A stretch of 64,000 bases of DNA, from positions 1 to 64,000 of the forward strand of contig JAGANL010000002.1 in assembly GCA_017624235.1 (NCBI GenBank), read 5' to 3'. The notes beneath the pieces were generated by a model. The model was given only the letters and a program-made list of their open reading frames with translations. It did not search any database and was not told the origin of the DNA. This DNA comes from Lachnospiraceae bacterium. Its GTDB lineage: Bacteria; Bacillota; Clostridia; Lachnospirales; Lachnospiraceae. The position numbers and the translations under genes are program-made. Shown here one piece after another: positions 7,945-16,919 of the stretch (positions are counted from its first letter, which is position 1; each line of letters opens with the position of its first letter).

Positions 7945-9204
7945 ATGAGTAGAGTATTGGTAATCGGATGCGGTGGTGTGGCCAGTGTTGCAATTAGAAA
8001 ATGCTGCCAGGTCAGTGAAGTATTTACGGAACTTTGCATCGCCAGCAGAACCAAGAAAAAATGTGATGAGCTGGCAGAAAAATTGATAGGACAAACTGCT
8101 ACCCGGATTACGACTGCCCAGGTAGATGCGGATGATGTACAGCAGGTGATTGATTTAATCAAAGCGTATCAGCCTGAACTGGTCATGAATATAGCATTGC
8201 CGTATCAGGATCTTACAATCATGGACGCATGTCTGGCTTGTGGTGTCAATTATATGGATACTGCCAATTATGAGCCGGAGGATACAGATGATCCGACATG
8301 GCGTGAAATCTATGAGAAACGCTGCAAGGAACAGGGATTTTCAGCATATTTTGACTACAGCTGGCAATGGGCCTACCGTGAAAAATTCGAAAAGGCAGGA
8401 CTGACAGCCCTTCTGGGATGTGGCTTTGATCCGGGTGTGACACAGGCTTATTGTGCATATGCGAAAAAGCATGAATTTGATACGATTGATACGATTGATA
8501 TTCTGGATTGCAACGGTGGAGACCATGGGTATGCGTTTGCGACGAATTTTAATCCGGAGGTGAATCTGCGCGAGGTTTCTGCTCCCGGCAGCTATTGGGA
8601 GGATGGGCATTGGGTGGAAATCCCTGCAATGAGCATAAAGCGGGAATATGAATTTGACTGTGTTGGTCAGAAGGATATGTATCTGCTTCACCATGAGGAA
8701 ATAGAATCTCTGGCAGTCAACATTCCGGAGGTAAAACGAATCCGTTTCTTTATGACGTTTGGACAGAGCTATTTGACATATATGAAGTGCTTGGAAAATG
8801 TCGGAATGCTTTCTACCGCACCGGTCAGCTTTGAGGGGCAGGAGATTGTGCCGATTAAGCTTTTAAAGGCACTTTTACCGGATCCTGCGAGTCTTGGACC
8901 GCGTACGCATGGAAAAACAAATATTGGCTGTATTTTTACAGGAGAGAAGGCGGGAGAGAGAAAAAGCTATTATCTCTACAATGTATGTGATCATCAGGAG
9001 TGCTACAAGGAAGTGGAAAGTCAGGCAATCAGCTATACCACGGGTGTTCCGGCAATGTGCGGAGCACTAATGCTGCTGACAGGAAAGTGGGACAAGAAGG
9101 GGGTTCATACAGTAGAAGAGTTTGATCCCGATCCGTTCCTGGAGGCATTGGAGCAATATGGACTTCCGAGACGCGAAAGCCATAATCCGGTACTGGTGGA
9201 TTAG
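7945..9204 (+). CDS. Carboxynorspermidine/carboxyspermidine dehydrogenase (saccharopine dehydrogenase family)
   Basis: This enzyme condenses putrescine (or diaminopropane) with aspartate semialdehyde and reduces the product with NADPH to carboxyspermidine. The 419-aa protein starts with a Rossmann motif ('VIGCGGVASVAIRK') and follows the saccharopine dehydrogenase fold, including 'ALLGCGFDPGVTQAYCAYA'. Genuine saccharopine dehydrogenase is unlikely because the next gene is the matching decarboxylase. ATG 7945 has AAAAAGGAG upstream. Length and gene order match the alternative spermidine pathway described in Vibrio, Campylobacter and many gut Firmicutes. Confidence 0.9.
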   Translation: MSRVLVIGCGGVASVAIRKCCQVSEVFTELCIASRTKKKCDELAEKLIGQTATRITTAQVDADDVQQVIDLIKAYQPELVMNIALPYQDLTIMDACLACGVNYMDTANYEPEDTDDPTWREIYEKRCKEQGFSAYFDYSWQWAYREKFEKAGLTALLGCGFDPGVTQAYCAYAKKHEFDTIDTIDILDCNGGDHGYAFATNFNPEVNLREVSAPGSYWEDGHWVEIPAMSIKREYEFDCVGQKDMYLLHHEEIESLAVNIPEVKRIRFFMTFGQSYLTYMKCLENVGMLSTAPVSFEGQEIVPIKLLKALLPDPASLGPRTHGKTNIGCIFTGEKAGERKSYYLYNVCDHQECYKEVESQAISYTTGVPAMCGALMLLTGKWDKKGVHTVEEFDPDPFLEALEQYGLPRRESHNPVLVD

Positions 9205-9206
9205 TG

Positions 9207-10439
9207 ATGAACAGGATAGAAAACCGCCCGTCATTTTGTCTGTTAAATGGGAAACTCCCGCAAGAGATTTTTTCAGTATTGCCGACGCCCTGTTATATCA
9301 TAGAGGAAGCAGGGCTGCAAAAAAATGGAGAGATTCTTTCTTCGATTATAAGGAATACCGGATGTAAAATACTTCTTGCACAGAAAGCATTTTCAAATTA
9401 TGATTTTTATCCGTTATTATCCGATTATCTTTCCGGTACAGAAGCCAGCGGACTTTTTGAGGCGAGACTCGGAGCAGAAAAAATGCCGAAAAAGGAAGTA
9501 CATGTGTTTTGCGCGGCATACCGTGAGAAGGAATTTGATGAGCTGTTAACTTATGCAGATCATATTGTATTCAATTCACCGGGACAGCTGAAAAGATTTG
9601 GACCAAAGGCAAAGGAAATCGGAAAAAGTATTGGACTTCGTATCAATCCACAATGCTCCACACAGGAGGGACATGCCATTTACGACCCTTGTGCACCGAC
9701 AAGCCGTCTGGGCACCACACGAGAAATATGGGATATGCAAATGACGGAGGAATTGGTGGAGCTTCTGGATGGTCTTCATTTTCACACACTTTGCGAACAG
9801 GATGCGGATGCACTGCAATTGACTTTGCATGCTGTGGAAGAGCAATTTGCCGATATTTTGCCCCGGATGAAGTGGCTTAATATGGGGGGCGGACATCATA
9901 TTACGCGTGAAGGCTATGATATTCCGCTTCTGGAAAAACTGATTATCGGAGTACAAAATCAGTGGAATGTAGAAGTCTATTTGGAGCCGGGCGAGGCGGT
10001 GGCGCTGAATGCGGGGTATCTGGCAGCCAGGGTTCTGGATATCGTACAAAATCACGATACGAAGATTGCAATCCTGGATGTCAGTGCTGCCTGCCATATG
10101 CCGGATGTCATAGAAATGCCGTATACACCACCTCTTTATGGAGAAATCTCAGAAAAGGAAGGAGCATATTCTTATATTCTGGCAGGACCGACTTGTCTTG
10201 CCGGAGATGTGATTGGGCGCTACTGCTTCGAGCAGCCGCTTCAAATCGGGGATATGATTCTTTTTGGGGATATGGCAATTTATTCTACATGTAAAAACAA
10301 CACGTTCAACGGAATGTCGCTGCCAAATATATGGAAAAGAGGGACGGATGGGAAACTCGAACAGCTTACGGATTTTGGGTATCAGGATTTTTCGATGAGG
10401 CTGGGAAGAAGGAAAAGTGATATTTCCAAAAAGAATTGA
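9207..10439 (+). CDS. nspC: Carboxynorspermidine/carboxyspermidine decarboxylase
   Basis: NspC removes CO2 from carboxyspermidine to give spermidine. It is a PLP-dependent alanine racemase-fold (fold type III) enzyme. The 410-aa protein has the N-terminal PLP lysine in 'LLAQKAF' (Lys60), the phosphate-binding 'MGGGHHITREGYD', 'EPGEAVALNAGY' and the C-terminal catalytic-site 'GPTCLAGDVIG'. ATG 9207 directly follows the previous stop; a GTG at 9204 overlaps it by one base. It is the last gene of the polyamine operon. Confidence 0.93.
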   Translation: MNRIENRPSFCLLNGKLPQEIFSVLPTPCYIIEEAGLQKNGEILSSIIRNTGCKILLAQKAFSNYDFYPLLSDYLSGTEASGLFEARLGAEKMPKKEVHVFCAAYREKEFDELLTYADHIVFNSPGQLKRFGPKAKEIGKSIGLRINPQCSTQEGHAIYDPCAPTSRLGTTREIWDMQMTEELVELLDGLHFHTLCEQDADALQLTLHAVEEQFADILPRMKWLNMGGGHHITREGYDIPLLEKLIIGVQNQWNVEVYLEPGEAVALNAGYLAARVLDIVQNHDTKIAILDVSAACHMPDVIEMPYTPPLYGEISEKEGAYSYILAGPTCLAGDVIGRYCFEQPLQIGDMILFGDMAIYSTCKNNTFNGMSLPNIWKRGTDGKLEQLTDFGYQDFSMRLGRRKSDISKKN

Positions 10440-10486
10440 ACAATTAGATAACCGATACCGGGTATTTAGTGAGCCAATATCGAATA

Positions 10487-10515
10487 TCGACAAGGGGCCT
10501 TGGGTGTGGTATGAT
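10487..10515 (+). promoter_or_regulatory. Putative promoter for hisH-hisF
   Basis: TCGACA (10487-10492) and TATGAT (10510-10515) are spaced by 17 bp, with a TG just upstream of the -10. It lies about 70 nt before hisH and suggests hisHF is transcribed separately from the polyamine operon. Confidence 0.55.
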
Positions 10516-10585
10516 AATGATATGCGCATTCGAGGTCTTTTTATATGCAGCGCTGGAAAAGAATGAGCATTGGAGATGATAGTAT

Positions 10586-11218
10586 ATGGTAGCAATTATT
10601 GATTATGATGCAGGAAATATTAAGAGTGTGGAAAAGGCCATACAGGCACTTTCTGAGGAAGTGGTGATAACGCGGAACAGAGAGGAGATTCTGAACGCAG
10701 GACATGTAATCCTTCCGGGAGTTGGCGCTTTTGGAGATGCGATGCAGAAGCTTCAGGATTATGGTCTGGTAGATGTCATTCATGAGGTGGTGAATCAGGG
10801 AACGCCGTTTCTTGGCATTTGTCTGGGACTTCAGCTTTTGTTTGAACGAAGCGATGAAAGCGCAGGAGTGGAGGGACTTGGTATCTTAAAGGGAGAAATT
10901 CTTCGTATTCCCGATGCGCCCGGATTAAAGGTACCACATATAGGATGGAATTCCTTAACCTATCCCAATTCCGGAAGATTGTTTCAGGGTATTCCGGAAG
11001 AGTCTTATGTATATTTTGTACACTCTTATTATTTGCATGCAGCTGATGAAGCAATCGTAACTGCTGCAACAGAATATGGCACATGGATTCATGCTTCGGT
11101 AGAGAAGGATAATGTGTTTGCCTGTCAGTTCCACCCGGAAAAGAGTTCCAGGACAGGACTGGCTATTTTGAAAAATTTTCTTTCAATTGCTCCGGTTATG
11201 AAAGACAGGGAGGGATGA
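10586..11218 (+). CDS. hisH: Imidazole glycerol phosphate synthase glutaminase subunit
   Basis: HisH releases ammonia from glutamine and passes it to HisF for imidazole ring closure in histidine synthesis. The 210-aa class I amidotransferase has the 'LPGVGAFGDAM' loop, nucleophile Cys79 in 'LGICLGLQ' and the catalytic His/Glu in 'CQFHPEKS'. It sits 3 nt before hisF. The other his genes (hisG, D, B, A, IE) are absent from this window, so the pair is detached from any complete histidine operon. Confidence 0.95.
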   Translation: MVAIIDYDAGNIKSVEKAIQALSEEVVITRNREEILNAGHVILPGVGAFGDAMQKLQDYGLVDVIHEVVNQGTPFLGICLGLQLLFERSDESAGVEGLGILKGEILRIPDAPGLKVPHIGWNSLTYPNSGRLFQGIPEESYVYFVHSYYLHAADEAIVTAATEYGTWIHASVEKDNVFACQFHPEKSSRTGLAILKNFLSIAPVMKDREG

Positions 11219-11221
11219 TAC

Positions 11222-11983
11222 ATGCATACAAAACGGATTATTCCCTGTTTGGATGTTAATAACGGCAGGGTCGTAAAGGGTGTTAATTTTGTGAATTTGA
11301 TTGATGCAGGAGATCCGGTTGCCATTGCGGAAGCCTATGATCAGGCTGGAGCTGATGAATTGGTTTTTCTGGATATTACAGCATCCTCGGATGCGCGCAG
11401 TACGGTAGTTGATATGGTGCGCAGAGTGGCAGAAAAGGTCTTTATTCCGTTTACCGTTGGAGGCGGCATCCGAACGGTAGAGGATTTTAAGGCCATTCTC
11501 AGGGAGGGAGCGGATAAGATTTCCGTAAATTCGGCGGCTATTATGAATCCGAATCTGATCCATGAGGCGGCGGAAAAATTTGGAAGCCAGTGTGTGGTCG
11601 TAGCTATTGATGCTAAGAGAAGGGCAGATGGAAGCGGCTGGAATATTTATAAAAATGGCGGCAGAGTCGATATGGGAATCGATGCGATAGAATGGGCCAG
11701 AAGGGTGGAAAAGCTGGGTGCGGGAGAAATACTTCTGACGAGTATGGATTGTGACGGAACGAAAGCCGGATACGATATAGAATTGACAAGAAGTATTGCA
11801 GAGAGCGTTTCCATTCCGGTCATTGCATCGGGCGGAGCCGGAACCTTAGAGCATTTTTATGATGCTCTGACCGAGGGAAAGGCAGAAGCGGCGCTTGCAG
11901 CCTCCTTATTTCATTTTAAGGAACTGGAAATCCAGCAGGTAAAAGAGTATCTGCAGCAAAGAAAGGTATCGGTGAGACTGTAA
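11222..11983 (+). CDS. hisF: Imidazole glycerol phosphate synthase cyclase subunit
   Basis: HisF uses ammonia from HisH to convert PRFAR to imidazole glycerol phosphate and AICAR. The 253-aa TIM barrel begins with the signature '[16 protein letters not shown]' carrying the first catalytic Asp; the second is in 'VVAIDAKR'. Phosphate-binding loops 'VGGGIRT' and 'ASGGAGT' are present. ATG 11222 is translationally close to hisH, whose last codons carry GGGAGG. Confidence 0.96.
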   Translation: MHTKRIIPCLDVNNGRVVKGVNFVNLIDAGDPVAIAEAYDQAGADELVFLDITASSDARSTVVDMVRRVAEKVFIPFTVGGGIRTVEDFKAILREGADKISVNSAAIMNPNLIHEAAEKFGSQCVVVAIDAKRRADGSGWNIYKNGGRVDMGIDAIEWARRVEKLGAGEILLTSMDCDGTKAGYDIELTRSIAESVSIPVIASGGAGTLEHFYDALTEGKAEAALAASLFHFKELEIQQVKEYLQQRKVSVRL

Positions 11984-12043
11984 GCCTCTGGCTTGCAGTT
12001 TTCCCTTTCTAAAGACAAATGTCAGTTTGGAAGGAGTCAGAAA

Positions 12044-12469
12044 ATGAATATCATACCATATGAAAGAAAAGTGTTTTATTATGAAACAGATCGGATGGGA
12101 ATCGTACATCATTCCAATTACATTCGTTGGATGGAGGAAGCCAGAATTGATTTCTTAAAGCAGATTGGTCTGCCCTATGATGGGATAGAGCGGGAAGGAA
12201 TCCTGATTCCGGTACTGGCAGTCGCAGCGGAGTATAAGAAGCCGTTTCGGTTTGGGGACAGCTTTCGCATTGAACTCAGGCTGGTAGAATTTAGTGGGAT
12301 CAAGTTTACGATAAAATATGAAATATACAAAAGAGAGACAGAGGAGCTTTGTGCAACTGGTCAGAGCCAGCATGCCTTTGTAGATGAGAGAATGATGCCT
12401 GTCCGTCTGCGTAAAGAATATCCAAGAATATATGAAGGGCTTATGAATCGTTTGGAAAAGAAAGAGTGA
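12044..12469 (+). CDS. YbgC-like acyl-CoA thioesterase (4HBT hotdog fold)
   Basis: The 141-aa protein has the 4-hydroxybenzoyl-CoA thioesterase signature 'ETDRMGIVHHSNYIRWMEEAR', with the catalytic Asp at about residue 16. Members cleave short acyl-CoA or acyl-ACP thioesters. ATG 12044 was chosen because AAGGAG lies 8-9 nt upstream; an upstream in-frame start has no such site. Natural substrate unknown. It ends just before the TetR promoter. Confidence 0.85.
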   Translation: MNIIPYERKVFYYETDRMGIVHHSNYIRWMEEARIDFLKQIGLPYDGIEREGILIPVLAVAAEYKKPFRFGDSFRIELRLVEFSGIKFTIKYEIYKRETEELCATGQSQHAFVDERMMPVRLRKEYPRIYEGLMNRLEKKE

Positions 12470-12471
12470 CC

Positions 12472-12513
12472 TTGACAAACATACCGGTATCTATTACAAT
12501 AACATTTGTTATT
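12472..12513 (+). promoter_or_regulatory. TetR-gene promoter with two embedded palindromes
   Basis: TTGACA (12472-12477) and TACAAT (12495-12500) are spaced by 17 bp. A perfect palindrome ATACCGGTAT fills part of the spacer (12481-12490). A second, AATAACA-TT-TGTTATT (12498-12513), overlaps the -10 and start region. Their placement is right for an autoregulatory repressor operator; which one the TetR protein binds is not known. Confidence 0.7.
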
Positions 12514-12573
12514 AGCAGTTGTGAGAAAGCATTTTACAGAGGATGCGACGGCAGGATGGAAAGGGGTTACGCG

Positions 12574-13119
12574 ATGGCAAGAAAAGAATCCATAACGATG
12601 GAAGATATTTTAAGTGCCGCACTGGAAATGACAAGAGAGGAAGGCATAGAAAATGTTACGGCAAGGAAGCTGGCGGCCAAAGCCGGCTGTTCTACACAGC
12701 CGATTTTCCGAATTTATCAGAATATGGAAGAGATGTCAAAGGATCTGTTTGAACGGGCAGCCAATTTTTTTGCTTCCTATTATGAGAATTATCCGAAGAA
12801 GGATGTATTTGCATTTGTAGACCTGGGTATGGCATATATACAGTTTGCCATGCAGGAGAGGAATCTGTTCCGGTTGCTTTTCTTATCGGATCAGAGGCAT
12901 GGAAAGAGCCTGTATGAGCTGCTCAATGGGAAAAGCGGAGCGGTCAAGCAGGAGATTGCCAGAGCAAAAGCCGCCGGCTGTAATGATCCGGGAGAGCTGT
13001 TCATGAAGATGTGGATTTGTATTCATGGTGCGGCTTGTATGGCAATTACCGGAGATTATGATTTAAATGAGGCAGAGACCAGACAGCTGTTGGAGGAATC
13101 CTATAGGGCATTTGTGTAA
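12574..13119 (+). CDS. TetR/AcrR family transcriptional regulator
   Basis: The 181-aa protein has an N-terminal TetR helix-turn-helix ('ITMEDILSAALEMTREEG...VTARKLAAKAGCSTQPIFRIY') and a divergent ligand-binding region. ATG 12574 was chosen because AAGGGG lies about 8 nt upstream and the DNA-binding domain starts directly after it; the longer frame would run through the promoter and palindromes. It probably regulates itself, and perhaps the RpiR-type gene 24 nt downstream. Ligand unknown. Confidence 0.88.
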   Translation: MARKESITMEDILSAALEMTREEGIENVTARKLAAKAGCSTQPIFRIYQNMEEMSKDLFERAANFFASYYENYPKKDVFAFVDLGMAYIQFAMQERNLFRLLFLSDQRHGKSLYELLNGKSGAVKQEIARAKAAGCNDPGELFMKMWICIHGAACMAITGDYDLNEAETRQLLEESYRAFV

Positions 13120-13143
13120 CGACGGGAATACAAGGGGTTACAG

Positions 13144-14100
13144 ATGGAGAACAGGAACGACATTATTACAAGAATGAATGAGGCCTATCCCAAAATGAGC
13201 AAAGGGCATAAGGCTATTGCTGCCTATATTTCGGATCATTATGAGGAAGCCGTGTTTATGACAGCGGCCAGGCTGGGAGAAACGGTTGGAGTCAGTGAAT
13301 CCACAGTAGTGCGGTTTGCGGCCGGTATAGGATATGAAGGCTATCCGCAGCTACAGGCGGCGCTTGAGGAATGGGTCCGGAGCCAGTTTAATGCGGTACA
13401 GCGTATCGGAGTGAAATATGGTAAGAGCAGCCAGTCGGAAATACTCAATTCCGTAATGAGTTCGGATATAGAAAAGATTCAGGATACGATGCAGAATCTG
13501 GACCCGGTTGCATTTGAGACCGCAGTGGATATTATACTGAAGGCCAGAACAATCTATATTCTGGGAATACGCAGCTGTGAACCGTTGGCAGAGTTTTTAA
13601 GTTTTTATCTGAACATGATAAGGCCGAATATCGTATTGCTCCGCACTACCAGCGTGAGTGAAATCTTTGAACAGATGATACGGATAGGAGAGGAGGATGC
13701 TATCATAGGAATCAGCTTTCCTCGTTATTCCATGCGGACGCTTAAGGCAATGGAATTTGCCAATGACCGGAATGCAAAGGTCATTACCATGACAGACAGC
13801 GTACATTCACCGATGAATCTTTATTCTTCCTGTAATCTTCTGGCAAGAAGTGATATGGTATCCATTGTGGATTCTTTGGTAGCCCCACTGAGTATGATCA
13901 ATGCACTGGTGGTTGCACTTTGTCTGAAATGTCCGGAGGAAGTGAAGAGCAATCTGGAAAATCTGGAACAGGCATGGATGAACTATCAGGTTTATTTGAA
14001 TGATGAAATTAATTTTATTGATGAAGATAAAATGTTAAATGAAGATTTAATTATAAAAGAAACACCTGTCATGGAACGGGGAAGGGGACGGAATGAGTAA
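13144..14100 (+). CDS. MurR/RpiR family regulator (HTH + SIS domain)
   Basis: The 318-aa protein has an N-terminal RpiR-type HTH (about 1-77; 'LGETVGVSESTVVRFAAGIGYEGYP') and a sugar-phosphate isomerase (SIS) domain (about 120-250; 'ILGIRSCEPLAEFL', 'DAIIGISFPRYS'). Such regulators sense phosphosugars. No sugar operon adjoins it. Its 3' end overlaps the next gene by 8 bp, so it is co-transcribed with a flavoprotein. Effector unknown. Confidence 0.88.
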   Translation: MENRNDIITRMNEAYPKMSKGHKAIAAYISDHYEEAVFMTAARLGETVGVSESTVVRFAAGIGYEGYPQLQAALEEWVRSQFNAVQRIGVKYGKSSQSEILNSVMSSDIEKIQDTMQNLDPVAFETAVDIILKARTIYILGIRSCEPLAEFLSFYLNMIRPNIVLLRTTSVSEIFEQMIRIGEEDAIIGISFPRYSMRTLKAMEFANDRNAKVITMTDSVHSPMNLYSSCNLLARSDMVSIVDSLVAPLSMINALVVALCLKCPEEVKSNLENLEQAWMNYQVYLNDEINFIDEDKMLNEDLIIKETPVMERGRGRNE

Positions 14101-15322
14101 AGTAATCGTGATTGGTGGCGGCGCAGCAGGCTGTATGGCGGCTGTGGCGGCTTCTGCACAAGGGCATCAGGTGATCCTGTATGAAAAAAATGAGAAAATT
14201 GGCAGAAAGCTGTTCATTACCGGAAAAGGGAGATGTAATGTCACCAATGGCTGTCCGACAGAAGAGCTGTTTCAAAACGTGGTGAGTAATGCTAAATTTC
14301 TGTATAGCGCTTTTTATAGCTTTGATAACAATAGCGTATGTGATTTTTTTGAAAAGGCAGGATGTCCTTTGAAGTGTGAACGCGGTGAAAGAATGTTTCC
14401 TGTTTCGGATCATTCCTCCGATGTCATACGGGCATTGGAACGGAGGATGAAGGAAAACGGCGTAAAAGTCTGTCTCAGAACCCCTATTAGGGATGTGGCA
14501 GTGGAAAATGATAAAATATCTGGTGTTATTTTGAGAAATGGACAAAGAGAGAGGGCAGATGCGGTTGTCATTGCAACAGGAGGTGTGTCCTATCCTTTGA
14601 CCGGTTCTACCGGAGACGGTTATCATTTTGCAGAAACGTGCGGCATGTCCGTTACACGTGTGAGACCTGCCTTAGTGCCGCTTGAAACGGAAGGAGAGCT
14701 TTGCAGACAGCTGCAGGGGTTGTCTTTAAAAAATGTGTCGGTTCGTCTTTTGTACCGTGGAAAAGAACTTTTTCAGGGATTTGGTGAAATGCTGTTTACG
14801 CATTTTGGAGTAAGCGGGCCGCTGATACTGACTGCGAGCAGCTTTTATGCAAAGGCAGGAGTGGATGGACCGTGTGAATTGGAGCTGGATTTGAAGCCTG
14901 CGCTTACCATGGAGCAGTTGGATAGGAGACTGCTCCGGGATTTTGAGGAAAACCGGAAAAAGCAGTTTAAAAATGCTTTGGGAGGTCTGTTCCCGGCGAA
15001 ATTGATTCCGGTGATGCTGTCTTATTCCGGCATCGATCCGGAAAAGAAGGTGCAGGATATCACCAGGGAGGAGAGAAAGCATTTTGCAGGTCTGATGAAA
15101 TGCTTTCCGCTTACGGTAACAGGGGCAAGGGATATGAAGGAAGCCATCATCACCCAGGGAGGTGTAAGCGTAAAAGAAGTCAATCCGTCTACCATGGAAT
15201 CGAAAAAGGTGAAAGGGTTGTATCTGGCCGGAGAGGTTTTGGATCTGGATGCGCTGACAGGGGGGTTCAACCTTCAGATTGCCTGGTCAACCGGGTATCT
15301 GGCCGGAAGCAGTATCCCATAA
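14093..15322 (+). CDS. NAD(P)/FAD-dependent oxidoreductase, BaiN/HI0933-like
   Basis: The 409-aa flavoprotein starts with the dinucleotide-binding 'VIGGGAAGCMAAVAA' and carries 'GRKLFITGKGRCNVTNG' and the C-terminal 'LYLAGEVLDLDALTGGFNLQ', all typical of the YhiN/HI0933 family. In gut Clostridia this family includes BaiN-type enzymes, but most members have no assigned substrate. It overlaps the RpiR regulator and precedes cmk. No membrane or signal segment is apparent. Confidence 0.85.
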   Translation: MSKVIVIGGGAAGCMAAVAASAQGHQVILYEKNEKIGRKLFITGKGRCNVTNGCPTEELFQNVVSNAKFLYSAFYSFDNNSVCDFFEKAGCPLKCERGERMFPVSDHSSDVIRALERRMKENGVKVCLRTPIRDVAVENDKISGVILRNGQRERADAVVIATGGVSYPLTGSTGDGYHFAETCGMSVTRVRPALVPLETEGELCRQLQGLSLKNVSVRLLYRGKELFQGFGEMLFTHFGVSGPLILTASSFYAKAGVDGPCELELDLKPALTMEQLDRRLLRDFEENRKKQFKNALGGLFPAKLIPVMLSYSGIDPEKKVQDITREERKHFAGLMKCFPLTVTGARDMKEAIITQGGVSVKEVNPSTMESKKVKGLYLAGEVLDLDALTGGFNLQIAWSTGYLAGSSIP

Positions 15323-15363
15323 AAAAATAGAATGCAGATGACTGAAAGGTGAGGTTTAAGAAT

Positions 15364-16023
15364 ATGGGTTATAATATTGCCATTGATGGGCCGGCAGGGG
15401 CCGGTAAGAGTACGATTGCAAAAAAAATTGCAGCGAAGCTGAACTTTATTTATGTGGATACCGGAGCGATGTACCGTGCGATGGCGCTTTATATGCTGCG
15501 CAATCAGGTGGATCCGGCAGATGCAGAGCAGATCAGTGCGGTATGCGGGGATGCGGATATCACGATACGCTATGAAAACGGAGAACAGGTTGTGCTTTTG
15601 AACGGAGAAAATGTCAATGGGCTGATCCGTACGGAGGAAGTGGGAAATATGGCTTCTTCCAGTTCTGTGAACGGAGACGTTCGGAAAAAGCTGGTAGAGC
15701 TGCAGCAGAAGCTGGCATGTACTGCTGATGTCGTTATGGATGGCCGGGATATCGGAACCTGTGTGCTTCCGGATGCAGATGTGAAGGTCTATCTGACAGC
15801 CAGTACGGCCGTCAGGGCAAGGAGGCGTTATGAGGAGCTTTGCGCCAGAGGAGAGGAATGTAATCTGAAACAGATCGAGGCTGATATTCAGGAAAGAGAT
15901 CACCGTGATATGACAAGGGAACTTTCGCCGCTTCGTCAGGCAGAGGATGCAGTGTTAGTGGATTCTTCGGATATGACCATCGATGAGGTTGTAGATACGA
16001 TTGTCTCGATGTGCAGGAAATGA
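15364..16023 (+). CDS. cmk: Cytidylate kinase
   Basis: Cmk phosphorylates CMP and dCMP with ATP. The 219-aa protein opens with the P-loop 'GPAGAGKST' and has the CMP-binding 'DTGAMYRAMA', 'GRDIGTCVLPDA' and the Arg-rich lid. I chose ATG 15364, with AAAGGTGAGG about 9 nt upstream; an in-frame GTG at 15349 overlaps that site. The order cmk-ispH-S1 is conserved in Clostridia. Confidence 0.95.
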   Translation: MGYNIAIDGPAGAGKSTIAKKIAAKLNFIYVDTGAMYRAMALYMLRNQVDPADAEQISAVCGDADITIRYENGEQVVLLNGENVNGLIRTEEVGNMASSSSVNGDVRKKLVELQQKLACTADVVMDGRDIGTCVLPDADVKVYLTASTAVRARRRYEELCARGEECNLKQIEADIQERDHRDMTRELSPLRQAEDAVLVDSSDMTIDEVVDTIVSMCRK

Positions 16024-16070
16024 AGGATACAGAAACTATAGAATACTTAAAATAAAAAGGTGGACACAGT

Positions 16071-16919
16071 ATGGAAGTAAGGCTTGCCAAAAGCGCCGGC
16101 TTCTGCTTTGGTGTGAAGCGGGCAGTAGAAAAGGTCTATGAGCAGACCGGAAGCGGAAAGAAAATCTATACCTATGGGCCGATTATTCATAATGAAGAGG
16201 TAGTAAAGGATCTGGAGAAAAAGGGAGTTACCGTGTTAAACTCTGAGGACGAGTTAAAAGAACTGTCTGAGGGTACGGTGGTCATCCGCTCCCATGGAGT
16301 GCCCAGACGAATCTATACGCTGATTGAAGAGCGCGGACTTGAATGCGTGGATGCGACCTGTCCTTTTGTGAAGAGAATCCACAACATTGTGGAAAAGGAA
16401 AGTCATGCAGGAGCCAGAGTTGTTATCATTGGAAATGCAGGGCACCCGGAGGTGGAAGGCATCATGGGGTGGTCCGAGACTCCGGCCATGGTCATTGAGT
16501 CAGTAGAAGAAGCGGAGAAATTTGAAGAAAAGGAAGGCCGGAAAATCTGTCTGGTATCTCAGACGACATTTAACTACAATAAATTTCAAGAATTAGTTGA
16601 AATATTTCAAAAAAAAGGTTACAATATGAGTGTTGTGAACACTATTTGCAACGCGACAGAGGAGCGACAGACCGAAGCAAGGGAAATCGCGCGCGATGTG
16701 GATGCTATGATAGTAATAGGGGGGACTCACAGTTCTAACACCCGTAAACTTTACGAGATATGCTGCAAAGAGTGTGAGCGTACCTATTTTATACAGACAC
16801 TGGATGACTTGCAATTAGACTTACCTAATTCTGTCCGCCTGGTGGGTATTACTGCAGGGGCTTCTACCCCGAATAATATTATTGAGGAGGTTCAAAATTA
16901 TGTCAGAATTAACTTTTGA
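16071..16919 (+). CDS. ispH: 4-hydroxy-3-methylbut-2-enyl diphosphate reductase
   Basis: IspH carries out the last step of the MEP isoprenoid pathway, reducing HMBPP to IPP and DMAPP with an Fe-S cluster. The 282-aa protein keeps the three cluster cysteines: Cys12 ('GFCFG'), Cys97 ('ATCPFV') and Cys193 ('NTICNA'). The proton-donor Glu lies in the 'HPEVEG' region. Its end overlaps the S1-like gene by 20 bp. In many Clostridia these two are fused into one protein; here they are separate but overlapping. Confidence 0.95.
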   Translation: MEVRLAKSAGFCFGVKRAVEKVYEQTGSGKKIYTYGPIIHNEEVVKDLEKKGVTVLNSEDELKELSEGTVVIRSHGVPRRIYTLIEERGLECVDATCPFVKRIHNIVEKESHAGARVVIIGNAGHPEVEGIMGWSETPAMVIESVEEAEKFEEKEGRKICLVSQTTFNYNKFQELVEIFQKKGYNMSVVNTICNATEERQTEAREIARDVDAMIVIGGTHSSNTRKLYEICCKECERTYFIQTLDDLQLDLPNSVRLVGITAGASTPNNIIEEVQNYVRINF

